The translations under genes were made by a program, and so were the position numbers. The notes under the pieces were generated by a model, which saw nothing but the letters and a program-made list of their open reading frames with translations, had not been told where the DNA came from and ran no database searches. Source: JALYRV01 sp035512575 (GTDB lineage Bacteria > Acidobacteriota > Vicinamibacteria > Vicinamibacterales > SCN-69-37). From it: 64,000 nucleotides of DNA. Each line of letters begins with the position of its first letter. Position 1 is the first letter of the stretch. Where the stretch lies: assembly GCA_035512575.1 (NCBI GenBank), contig DATKDT010000078.1, positions 41,603-105,602 of the forward strand. The letters run 5' to 3'. This document shows positions 1-7,781 of the stretch, piece by piece.

Positions 1-6
1 GATCTG

Positions 7-816
7 GTGATTTGGGTTCTGCTTCTGTGCGCGCTGGCTGCCGCACCCGCGGCGTGGTTCGATCAGCCGCAGGGAGAGAGCCGCGCGCACGCCATTGCCC
101 GCCAGGTGCGGGAGCGCGACACCGGCCGCGACAGCCGCGTGGCGATGCGGATGACGCTGGTGGACCGCCGCGGCCGCGAGCGGCAGCGCGCGCTGATCAT
201 CAGGGGGCTGCGCGGCGGGCCAGGACGGCCTGTGCCGGGCGACCGCACGCTGCTGCACTTCACGCTGCCCAACGACATTCGCGGCACGGGCTTCCTCGTC
301 TGGGAGCATCCCGATGCCGACGACGAGCGCTTCCTCTATCTGCCGTCGCTCGGCCGCGTGCGGCGCATTGCCGGCTCCGAGGCGCAGGAAAGCTTCGTGG
401 GGTCTGACTTCACGTACGAGGACATCGGCGGCCGCCAGCTCGAGGACTATACCTACACGCTGCTGTCGGAGAACGAAACGTGGACGGCGCCCGACGGCTC
501 GCGCCATGCGGTGTGGCGGCTCGAATCGAAGAGCCGCAAGGCCGGCGCGCGCTTCCCCCGGATCGTCTCGCTGGTCCGCAAGGATCTCGACATCGTGGTG
601 CACGCCGAGATCTACAACCGGCGCAACGAGAAGCAGAAGACCTTCGCGGCGAAGCAGATCGAGAAAATCGGCCGCTACTGGACCGTGACGTCGATGACGA
701 TGTCCGACGCGCTCGAGGGCACGCGCACCGATCTGGTCGTCGAGAAGGCCGAGTACAACGTCGGCCTCGGTCCCGATGACTTCAGCCGCGTGCAGCTGGA
801 GCGGGGCATCAGGTGA
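7..816 (+). CDS. LolA-like outer-membrane lipoprotein-sorting protein
   Basis: The protein has 269 residues. A hydrophobic N-terminal segment (residues 2-17) looks like a signal peptide, followed by a LolA/LppX-type beta-rich domain of the kind found beside RND/MMPL exporters. Visible family-like stretches are FTLPNDIRGTGFLVW near residue 85 and the FVGSDFTYEDIGGR motif near residue 130. The expected role is a periplasmic carrier for a lipid or lipoprotein handled by the adjacent exporter; the substrate is unknown. The GTG start at 7 is the first possible one in the window, so the true start could lie upstream. Its stop overlaps the next gene by 4 bp (GTGA), which indicates translational coupling. 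Confidence 0.8.
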   Translation: MIWVLLLCALAAAPAAWFDQPQGESRAHAIARQVRERDTGRDSRVAMRMTLVDRRGRERQRALIIRGLRGGPGRPVPGDRTLLHFTLPNDIRGTGFLVWEHPDADDERFLYLPSLGRVRRIAGSEAQESFVGSDFTYEDIGGRQLEDYTYTLLSENETWTAPDGSRHAVWRLESKSRKAGARFPRIVSLVRKDLDIVVHAEIYNRRNEKQKTFAAKQIEKIGRYWTVTSMTMSDALEGTRTDLVVEKAEYNVGLGPDDFSRVQLERGIR

Positions 817-3143
817 GCGCGGCGCTCGCGCGGGTCCTCTGGCGCGTCCGCTATCTGCTGTCCTTCATTGCCGTAGCCGGGGCGCTCGCCTTCGTGCCCG
901 TCGTCGGCCGCGTCACCATCGACAACGACCTGACGTCCTGGTTCTCGCCCGACGATCCCATTTACCAGCAGTACGAGCGTTTTCGCGACGAGTTCGGCGG
1001 CACCCGCACCCTCATCGTCGCCGTCAGGGCGCCGTCGAAGGCGCGGCTGCTCAGCGAGGAAGGCTTCGCGTTCATCGACCGCGTGAGCGGCGGCATCGCC
1101 CGCGTCGAGATGGTCGAGCGCGTCAACAGCCTCTCGACCGCCACGATCGTCGACGCGCTGCCGGCCACGGCCGACGATGACGGCGGCATCGAGGTCAGAC
1201 CGCTGATCGATGATGTCGCCTCGAAGGGCGCGGCCGCCGCCGGCGAGCGCGCGCTGGACGACGAGCTGCTGCGGGGCGATCTCATCTCCGCCGACGGCAC
1301 GGTCACCGCGATCATCGTCAGCTTCGACGAGACGCGCATCGACGAGGTCCGCGCCGGCGTCATCGACGCCATTCACGGCATCGTCGATCCCGCGCTGCCG
1401 GACGGATTCGAGGCGTTCTACAACGGCAGCCTGGAAATCAGCGAGACCTACAACCGCATCACCGTCGAAAACCAGACGAAGTTCACGCCGCCGATTCTGC
1501 TGCTCACGATGGCGGTGGTGTATCTGATGTTCCGCTCGTGGCGGAAGACGCTGCTGACGCTCGGCGCGATTGGCGTCAGCGTGCTCTGGACGATCGGCCT
1601 GTACATCACGCTGGGGCTCAGCTTCAACGTGCTGGCGAGCATGATCGTGCCCCTGGTGATCGTGCTCGCGATTGCCGACGACGTGCACATCATTCAGCAC
1701 TTCGATCACGCGCTGCGCGACGGGGCGACGCCCGAGCAGGCGTTCAAGACGACCATCACGAACATGACGGCGCCGATCTTCGGCGCCAGCGCGACCACGG
1801 CGCTGGGCATGCTGTCGCTCGCGACGAGCAGCGTGGTTGCCGTCCGGGCGTTCGGCATCGGCGCGGCGATCGGCGTGATGGTGGACTTCGCCATTTCACT
1901 CGTGCTCGTGCCCACCGTGCTGGTGTGGATGCGCGCCGAGCGGACCGCGCCGCCGCAGGAGCTCTGGTTCATGGGCCCGCTCCGGCGCGTCGCCGCGTTT
2001 TCCACGCACAACGCAAAGGCGATCATGCTGGTGGCCGCGGGCCTGGCCGTCCTCGCGATGGCGGGCGTCACGCGCCTCGAGGTCGACACCAACCACATTG
2101 CCTTTTTCAGCAAAAATCATCCGCTGGGCAAGTCGGCCGCCGTCATCGACCAGCAGCTCGGCGGCGTCTATGGATTCCAGATCATGCTCGAGGGCCCGCC
2201 CGGCTCGATGCAGCAGCCCGATACGCTGCGCCGCATCGACGCACTCGCGGATCGAATCGAGGCCTTTCCGGAAGTGCGGAAGGTCACATCGCTGGCCGAC
2301 TATGTCAAGCGGATCAACCGCGAGCTGGAGGGAGGCGGCGCGGAGGCGTCGCGCATTCCGGACCAGGCCGATCGCATTGCGCAGGAGCTGTTCGTCTTCA
2401 CGCTGGCAGACGAGGGCCGCCACGAGCTCGAGCGCGTCGTGTCGTCGGACGCGTCGGCCTCGCAGGTCTCCATTAAGCTGCAGGCCATGAGCTCCGACAT
2501 CCTGTGGACGTACGTGTACGACGTCGAGCGCTATGCCGCCGAGGCGTTTGCCGGCACCGGGATCACGCCGACGGTGACCGGGTCGGGCAAGCTGTTCGCG
2601 CAGCTCGATCACTATCTCGTGACGTCCCAGATCACCAGCTTCGCGACGGCGTTCGTCACCGTCTTTGCCGTCATCTTCCTCGTGTTCCGTTCGTGGCGCT
2701 ACGGCATGCTCGCGATCGTGCCCAACCTGTTTCCGGTGCTCGCGGTCTTTGGCGTGATGGGCTGGCTCGGCATCTCGCTGAACATCGCCACCGTCATGGT
2801 CGCCAGCGTCGCGCTCGGCGTCGTCGACGACGACACGATTCATTTCATCAGCCGGTTCCGGCGCGAGCGCAAGGCGGGCGCGGCAATTGCGACGGCGATC
2901 GAGCGCGCCACGATCTATGAAGGGCGGGCCGCGCTGACGACGGCCATCATCAACAGCGCGGGCTTCGCGGTGCTGATGCTGTCGGAGTACCGGCCGTCGG
3001 CCTGGTTCGGCGGGCTGCTGGCGCTGACGATGATCGTGGCGTTTCTGGCCGAGGTCTTCATTCTGCCCGCGACGATCGTTCTGCTGTCGCGCTTCTTCCG
3101 CACACGCGAGCGGCCGCTCGCGGCGGCTACGGTCCAGGCGTGA
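813..3143 (+). CDS. RND/MMPL-family inner-membrane transporter
   Basis: The protein has 776 residues and the duplicated RND (MMPL) architecture. TM1 lies near residues 10-30 and a periplasmic loop follows. A block of five or six helices spans about 225-375, a second TM about 400-420, a second loop follows, and a second helix block spans about 610-765. The sequences IADDVHI (first half) and VVDDDTIHF (second half) sit in the position of the conserved acidic residues in RND helix 4. It is likely a proton-driven exporter of lipidic molecules working with the LolA-like protein upstream and the beta-barrel downstream. GTG start, with 4-bp GTGA overlaps at both ends. Confidence 0.88.
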   Translation: MSAALARVLWRVRYLLSFIAVAGALAFVPVVGRVTIDNDLTSWFSPDDPIYQQYERFRDEFGGTRTLIVAVRAPSKARLLSEEGFAFIDRVSGGIARVEMVERVNSLSTATIVDALPATADDDGGIEVRPLIDDVASKGAAAAGERALDDELLRGDLISADGTVTAIIVSFDETRIDEVRAGVIDAIHGIVDPALPDGFEAFYNGSLEISETYNRITVENQTKFTPPILLLTMAVVYLMFRSWRKTLLTLGAIGVSVLWTIGLYITLGLSFNVLASMIVPLVIVLAIADDVHIIQHFDHALRDGATPEQAFKTTITNMTAPIFGASATTALGMLSLATSSVVAVRAFGIGAAIGVMVDFAISLVLVPTVLVWMRAERTAPPQELWFMGPLRRVAAFSTHNAKAIMLVAAGLAVLAMAGVTRLEVDTNHIAFFSKNHPLGKSAAVIDQQLGGVYGFQIMLEGPPGSMQQPDTLRRIDALADRIEAFPEVRKVTSLADYVKRINRELEGGGAEASRIPDQADRIAQELFVFTLADEGRHELERVVSSDASASQVSIKLQAMSSDILWTYVYDVERYAAEAFAGTGITPTVTGSGKLFAQLDHYLVTSQITSFATAFVTVFAVIFLVFRSWRYGMLAIVPNLFPVLAVFGVMGWLGISLNIATVMVASVALGVVDDDTIHFISRFRRERKAGAAIATAIERATIYEGRAALTTAIINSAGFAVLMLSEYRPSAWFGGLLALTMIVAFLAEVFILPATIVLLSRFFRTRERPLAAATVQA

Positions 3144-4702
3144 GCATCGTGCGACGCCTCGGGCTCCCGCATCGGGCCGCGCGAATGGGCGCTCGGGTAG
3201 GTCTGTCGCCGCGCCGCGTAGCCTCGCTCGCTTCCGCCTGCGGACCATCTCCGTCGCTGCGCCGCGGAGCTCGGCGCTATCTGCTCGCATGTACAAGCAC
3301 GGCGCCGCGCCAGAGACGGTCCACAGGCTCAGCGCGAGCGCTGAGCGCGCGCGCGTCGCCGAGCACCGGATTACTGACCGCCGTAGTGGCGGCGATCCTG
3401 GCGTTCGCGTCTCCCGTGCACGCACAGACTGCATCCATCACCGGCAACATTTCCGCGCTCGTCGATCACCTGCCGAATGTGCCGGCGCCGGGCGCTGCCG
3501 TCGGGAAGGATCCGGTCACGGAGCTTCGCCTGCGCGCGATCGTGGACGCCCAGATGGAGGCGCGTCCATGGCTCCGGTTCCGTTTCGCCGGGCTGGCCGA
3601 CGGCCTCGTGGCCGATCGGGGCGGCGCCGTGCGCAGCGCGGCAGTCGACGTGCTCGAGGCATGGGTGGAGTTCAGCGGGGCGGGCGCCGAATTGCGCGCG
3701 GGAATGGGGCGGCTCGCCTGGGGGCGTCTCGACGAGATTCAACCGACGGATGTCGTCAACCCGATCGACGTTTCCCGCTTCCTGCTCGACGGCCGCAGCG
3801 AGGCGCGCATCGCGGTGCCGCTCGTGCGCGCGCGCCTCTTTCCGAGCGACTGGCTGACGGTCGAAGGCGTCATCGTGCCGCATTTCCGGCGCGGGCGATT
3901 CGACCGGCTCGACGAGCCGTCATCGCCGTTCAACCTGCTCGCCGACCCGTCACCTGCCGACGCCGCTCCGCCCGGCTTCTGCGGCGCGGTGTTTACCTGC
4001 GCGGAGCGCTGGTCGTTCAGCCGCGAGCCGTTGGAGGGCCGGGCGCAGGCTGGGGCAAGGGCAACCTTCACCAGCGGCCGGGTTGACTGGAGTCTTTCCG
4101 GATGGCGCGGATTGCTGCCGTTCGGGCTCGTCGCCGGGGGAGACCCCAGCACCAGCACTGCCTCCCTCGTGCATAGCCGCTTCACGATGGTCGGCGCCGA
4201 CCTCGAGACGGTCAGAGGAAAGTGGGCGATCCGCGGAGAGGCGGCATTCTTTCCGCGGCGGCCGACGCAGGGCGGCGCGGGCGTCAGGATCTTCGAGAGC
4301 AATGCGCTCGAAGCGGGCGCGGGAGTGGATCGGCGCGCCGGGGACTTCACGCTCTCGGCAACGGTGCTGCTGCGGCGTGACCGCGTGAAATACCGTGTTC
4401 CGGAGTGGCCCGGGCTCCGCGAGCCATACGTGATTCTCGAAGAGCCGATTACCAACCTGAGCCTCGTCACCGGCTTCAGCCGCACGTTCAATCGCGATCG
4501 CATCGAGACGCGCGTCTTCTCGCTCGTCAATCCCGCAGACCGCGCGGCGTTCGTGCGCGGGGTGCTCGCCTGGAAGCCCGCTGACGACGTCGCAATCGAG
4601 TCGTCGATCGGCTGGTTCATCGGCGAGGGTGACGATCTGATCACGCGCTTCGGCGATCGTGACTTCGGGTACGTCCGCCTGAAGTACTTCTTCGGCCGAT
4701 GA
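3140..4702 (+). CDS. outer-membrane beta-barrel protein (DUF1302-like), start uncertain
   Basis: The mature region begins after a clear signal peptide core and cleavage site (VVAAILAFASPVHAQ, residues 82-96 of the frame). It continues as about 420 residues of alternating polar/hydrophobic strands rich in Arg, Asp and aromatic residues, ending in Phe-Gly-Arg. The DIQPTDVVNP-like segment (EIQPTDVVNPIDV) is typical of DUF1302-type outer-membrane proteins encoded beside RND exporters. The start is unsettled. The frame is open from GTG 3140, overlapping the transporter stop, but residues 1-75 are Arg/Ser/Ala-rich and look untranslated. ATG 3185 and GTG 3386 are the only other in-frame starts nearby. 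The 3' end overlaps the next gene by 4 bp (ATGA). Confidence 0.72.
   Translation: MSIVRRLGLPHRAARMGARVGLSPRRVASLASACGPSPSLRRGARRYLLACTSTAPRQRRSTGSARALSARASPSTGLLTAVVAAILAFASPVHAQTASITGNISALVDHLPNVPAPGAAVGKDPVTELRLRAIVDAQMEARPWLRFRFAGLADGLVADRGGAVRSAAVDVLEAWVEFSGAGAELRAGMGRLAWGRLDEIQPTDVVNPIDVSRFLLDGRSEARIAVPLVRARLFPSDWLTVEGVIVPHFRRGRFDRLDEPSSPFNLLADPSPADAAPPGFCGAVFTCAERWSFSREPLEGRAQAGARATFTSGRVDWSLSGWRGLLPFGLVAGGDPSTSTASLVHSRFTMVGADLETVRGKWAIRGEAAFFPRRPTQGGAGVRIFESNALEAGAGVDRRAGDFTLSATVLLRRDRVKYRVPEWPGLREPYVILEEPITNLSLVTGFSRTFNRDRIETRVFSLVNPADRAAFVRGVLAWKPADDVAIESSIGWFIGEGDDLITRFGDRDFGYVRLKYFFGR
3144..3370. repeat. repeat-like insert between transporter and barrel genes
   Basis: About 227 bp separate the transporter stop from the barrel signal peptide, in a cluster where other junctions overlap. 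The stretch is GC-rich with CGCCGCG and GCTCG runs. It contains a perfect palindrome at 3328-3345 (8-bp arms CTCAGCGC, 2-nt centre). It carries no convincing protein signal although the barrel frame stays open through it. I read it as REP-like intergenic sequence that pushed the signal peptide away from its original coupled start. Confidence 0.4.
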
Positions 4703-5463
4703 TCACGCTCATTCCAGCCGGCAACCCTGGGCCGTTCACCGGCCCGACAGGCAACAACACCTGGCTCGTCGACGGCGCCGAGCCGCTGCTGGTCGACGCC
4801 GGCGCGGGGGAGCCGTCACACCTCGAGGCGCTGGCCCGCGCCCTCGGCGGCCGCCCGCTCGCGCGCGTGTTCGTGACGCACGGCCACCGCGATCACGCGG
4901 CCGGCGTGCCGCAGCTGCGCGCCGCCTGGCCGGAGCTCGAGGTCATCGGCGGCGCCGGCGGCGCGCCCGTCATCCCTGAGTCGTGGATTGCCGCGGGTGA
5001 CGGGCGGTTGGAGGTGATTGCCACGCCGGGCCACTCCGCCGATCACGCCTGTCTGTGGGACCCCGGGAGCCGCGCGCTGTTCGCGGGGGATTTGCTGGTC
5101 AGAGGCGGCACGGTGATGATCGCCGCGTCATCGGGCGGCAGCCTGCGCGACTATCTCGACTCGCTCGCGCGCGTGCGCGCGCTCGATCCGATCCGCGTCT
5201 ATCCGGGCCACGGCCCGATCATCGACCATCCGCGCGCGCTCATCGACGAGTACGTGGCCCACCGGCACGCGCGCGAGCAGCAGGTGCTCGAGACGCTCGC
5301 GCATGGACCGTCGAGCATCGACAGGCTCGTGGACGCCATCTATCCGGGCCTCGCATCCTCGCTGCGCGCGGCCGCGCGCGAAACCGTGCTGGCGCACCTG
5401 CGCAAGCTCGACGACGAGGGGCGTGCCGGCGAGCGCGGCGGGGTCTGGTCGCGCCGCGGATGA
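4699..5463 (+). CDS. metallo-beta-lactamase fold hydrolase (LACTB2-like)
   Basis: The protein has 254 residues and the full MBL signature: THGHRDHAAG (His61, His63, Asp65, His66), GHSADH near residue 115, an AGDLLV aspartate near 137 and YPGHGPII near 178. A C-terminal winged-helix segment (about 200-254, with an LRKLDDEGRA core) matches the LACTB2/RNase-like branch, which hydrolyses thioester or phosphodiester bonds. It is probably cytoplasmic because no signal peptide is seen. ATG start overlapping the preceding stop by 4 bp. The natural substrate cannot be told from sequence. Confidence 0.86.
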   Translation: MITLIPAGNPGPFTGPTGNNTWLVDGAEPLLVDAGAGEPSHLEALARALGGRPLARVFVTHGHRDHAAGVPQLRAAWPELEVIGGAGGAPVIPESWIAAGDGRLEVIATPGHSADHACLWDPGSRALFAGDLLVRGGTVMIAASSGGSLRDYLDSLARVRALDPIRVYPGHGPIIDHPRALIDEYVAHRHAREQQVLETLAHGPSSIDRLVDAIYPGLASSLRAAARETVLAHLRKLDDEGRAGERGGVWSRRG

Positions 5464-5465
5464 CG

Positions 5466-5471
5466 TAGGAT
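5466..5471 (+). promoter_or_regulatory. -10-like box TAGGAT, 6 nt before ATG
   Basis: TAGGAT ends 6 nt before the sulfurtransferase ATG at 5478. The expected transcription start would fall on the ATG itself, giving a leaderless mRNA. No Shine-Dalgarno and no consensus -35 are visible. Confidence 0.45.
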
Positions 5472-5477
5472 CTGCTG

Positions 5478-6338
5478 ATGGCGACCTCCGCATCCGCCCG
5501 CGCCGGGCTCCTGATCGCCCCGCGGGAGCTTGCCGCGGTCCTGGGCGTGACAGAGGGGCCGCCTCCGGCCCGCCCCTTCGCCGCGCCGCCGCTGATCGTC
5601 GACACGCGGCCGGCCGAGAGCTTCGCCGAGGGCCATCTGCCGGGCGCCATCCATCTCGATCTGTGGGGCTTCAGCCTCATCGACACCGACGAGGCGCCGC
5701 GCCGGGCGTTTCTCTGGATGATCCATCACGTGCTCGAGCAGCGCGGCATCAACGCCGACCGGCCCGTGGTCGTCTACGAAGACACGTCGGGCATTCGCGC
5801 GGCCCGCGTGTTCTGGTTTCTCGAGTACTTCGGACACCCCGACACGCGCGTACTCGACGGCGGCTTGTCCGCCTGGCTCGACGCGCGCCTGCCCGTGACC
5901 CGCGATGCCACGCCGCCGAAGGCGGCGGAGTGGAAGGCGGCGCCGCGTCTCGCGGCGGCGGCAGGCTGGAAGGACGTCGCCCTGAGCCTCGATTCGCCCG
6001 ACGCCGTCATGCTCGATACGCGCAGCGACGACGAATACACCGGACGCGTGGCGCGAGCGAAGCGGGGCGGCGCGATTCCCGGTGCGGTGCACGTCGAGTG
6101 GACGCGCAACCTCGCCGCGGACGGCTCGTTCAAGCCTGACGACGACCTGCGCGCGATGTACGAAGCCGCGGGGGTCACGCCCGACAGGGAAGTCATCACC
6201 TACTGCCAGGGCGGCTATCGCGCGGCGCACGGCTATCTGGCCCTGCGGCTGCTCGGCTATCCGCGCGTACGGAACTATCTGGGATCGTGGAAAGAGTGGG
6301 GAGACAGGGAAGATCTGCCGATCGAGACGAAAGATTAG
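5478..6338 (+). CDS. two-domain rhodanese sulfurtransferase
   Basis: The protein has 286 residues and two rhodanese domains. The N-terminal domain (about 35-145) has the structural elements VDTRPAESFAEGHLPGA but its loop reads VYEDTSG, so the cysteine position is Asp and the domain is inactive. The C-terminal domain (about 155-280) has LDTRSDDEYTG, GAIPGAVHVEW and the active loop YCQGGYRA with Cys near residue 243. It transfers sulfane sulfur from thiosulfate or 3-mercaptopyruvate to a thiophilic acceptor. No signal peptide, so cytoplasmic. It begins 14 bp after the MBL gene but has its own -10-like box. Confidence 0.88.
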   Translation: MATSASARAGLLIAPRELAAVLGVTEGPPPARPFAAPPLIVDTRPAESFAEGHLPGAIHLDLWGFSLIDTDEAPRRAFLWMIHHVLEQRGINADRPVVVYEDTSGIRAARVFWFLEYFGHPDTRVLDGGLSAWLDARLPVTRDATPPKAAEWKAAPRLAAAAGWKDVALSLDSPDAVMLDTRSDDEYTGRVARAKRGGAIPGAVHVEWTRNLAADGSFKPDDDLRAMYEAAGVTPDREVITYCQGGYRAAHGYLALRLLGYPRVRNYLGSWKEWGDREDLPIETKD

Positions 6339-6366
6339 CGGGAGCGCTGCGGCGCGACCCGCTCTC

Positions 6367-6401
6367 GCCTGAGGCCTGGGGCCTGGGGCCTGGAGCCTGC
6401 C
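6367..6401 (+). repeat. five heptanucleotide tandem repeats abutting the M20 peptidase start
   Basis: Five 7-nt units (GCCTGAG, GCCTGGG twice, GCCTGGA, GCCTGCC) fill 6367-6401 and end exactly at the ATG at 6402. No Shine-Dalgarno is present, so the repeats form the whole translation-initiation leader of the next gene. Confidence 0.85.
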
Positions 6402-7781
6402 ATGAATAGCGTCATCGATTTCATCAACACGAACCGCGACCGCTACGTCACCGAGCTCAAGGAATACCTCGCCATTCCGAGCATCAGCGCGCTGCCCGAG
6501 CACAAGGGCGACGTGCGCAGGGCCGCCGAATGGACGAGGGACGAGCTGGCGCGTGTGGGGCTCGAGAACGCGCGCATCGAGGAAACGCCCGGCCATCCCG
6601 TCGTCTACGGCGAGTGGCTGCACGCCGAGGGGGCGCCCACGATCCTGTTCTACGGCCATTACGACGTGCAGCCGGTCGACCCGCTCGATCTGTGGGAGAC
6701 GCCGCCGTTCGAGGCCACGGTGCGGGAAGGGGAGCTGTACGCGCGCGGGTCGGCCGACGACAAAGGCCAGATCTTCATGCACTTCAAGGCGATCGAAGCG
6801 CACATGAAGCAGAACGGGCGCCTTCCGGTGAATATGAAGGTGCTGATCGAGGGGGAAGAGGAAGTCGGCTCCGAGAATCTCGACGACTTCATCCGCGCCC
6901 ATCGCGACCTGCTCAAGGCCGACGTCGTCGTCATCTCCGACTCGCCGATGTTCGCGCGCGGCATTCCCTCCATCTGCTACGGCCTGCGCGGCCTGGCGTA
7001 CTTCCAGATCGACGTCCGCGGATCGAACAGCGACCTGCACAGCGGCTCGTTCGGCGGCGCGCTCGCCAATCCCGCGATGGCGCTGTCGCAGATCCTCGCG
7101 CAGATGAAGGACAAGAGCGGCCGCATCAGGATCGACGGGTTCTATGACGATGTCGTTGAGCTCACCGAGGAGGAGCGGTCGGCATGGAAGCAGCTGCCGT
7201 TCAACGAGAAGCAGTATCAGCGGGAGCTCGGCGCGCGGAAGCTGTTCGGTGAGACCGGCTATTCCACGCTCGAGCGGATCTGGGCGCGGCCGACGTTCGA
7301 GGTCAACGGCCTGCTGTCAGGCTTCACCGGCGAGGGCGCGAAGACCGTGCTGCCGGCCGTGGCGATGGCGAAGGTCAGCATGCGGCTGGTGCCGAACCAG
7401 GATCCCGACACGGTGGCGCAGCAGTTCGAGGCGTACGTGAAGAAGGTGGCGCCGAAGACGGTCGACGTGAAGGTGACGCGCATGCACGGCGGACGGCCGT
7501 GGATGACCGACTATCACAACGACTTCGTGCAGGCGGCGAGCCGGGCGATCGAGAAGGGATTCGGGCAGACGCCGGTCTTCAACCGCGAAGGCGGATCGAT
7601 TCCGGTGGTCTTCACGTTCCAGCAGGAGCTGGGGCTGCCCTCCGTGCTGTTCGGCGTGGGCCTTCCCGACGAGAACGCCCACGCCCCGAACGAAAAGCTC
7701 GATCTCGGAAACTTTCACAACGGCGTGATAGCGTCCGCGATTCTGTACGACGAGATCGGCAGCCTAAAAGCGAACGCCTAA
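6402..7781 (+). CDS. M20-family dipeptidase/metallopeptidase
   Basis: The protein has 459 residues. The dizinc site motifs of M20 peptidases are present: YGHYDVQPVDP (His86, Asp88), RGSADDKGQ (bridging Asp), GEEEVGS (catalytic and metal Glu) and a final NAHAPNEK motif near the C-terminus. The insertion dimerisation domain (about 200-320) is intact. It resembles CNDP/DapE-like dipeptidases that cleave dipeptides in the cytoplasm; no signal peptide is seen. Its last 18 bp overlap the 3' end of the convergent TonB-dependent receptor gene, which leaves no room for a terminator. Confidence 0.9.
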   Translation: MNSVIDFINTNRDRYVTELKEYLAIPSISALPEHKGDVRRAAEWTRDELARVGLENARIEETPGHPVVYGEWLHAEGAPTILFYGHYDVQPVDPLDLWETPPFEATVREGELYARGSADDKGQIFMHFKAIEAHMKQNGRLPVNMKVLIEGEEEVGSENLDDFIRAHRDLLKADVVVISDSPMFARGIPSICYGLRGLAYFQIDVRGSNSDLHSGSFGGALANPAMALSQILAQMKDKSGRIRIDGFYDDVVELTEEERSAWKQLPFNEKQYQRELGARKLFGETGYSTLERIWARPTFEVNGLLSGFTGEGAKTVLPAVAMAKVSMRLVPNQDPDTVAQQFEAYVKKVAPKTVDVKVTRMHGGRPWMTDYHNDFVQAASRAIEKGFGQTPVFNREGGSIPVVFTFQQELGLPSVLFGVGLPDENAHAPNEKLDLGNFHNGVIASAILYDEIGSLKANA

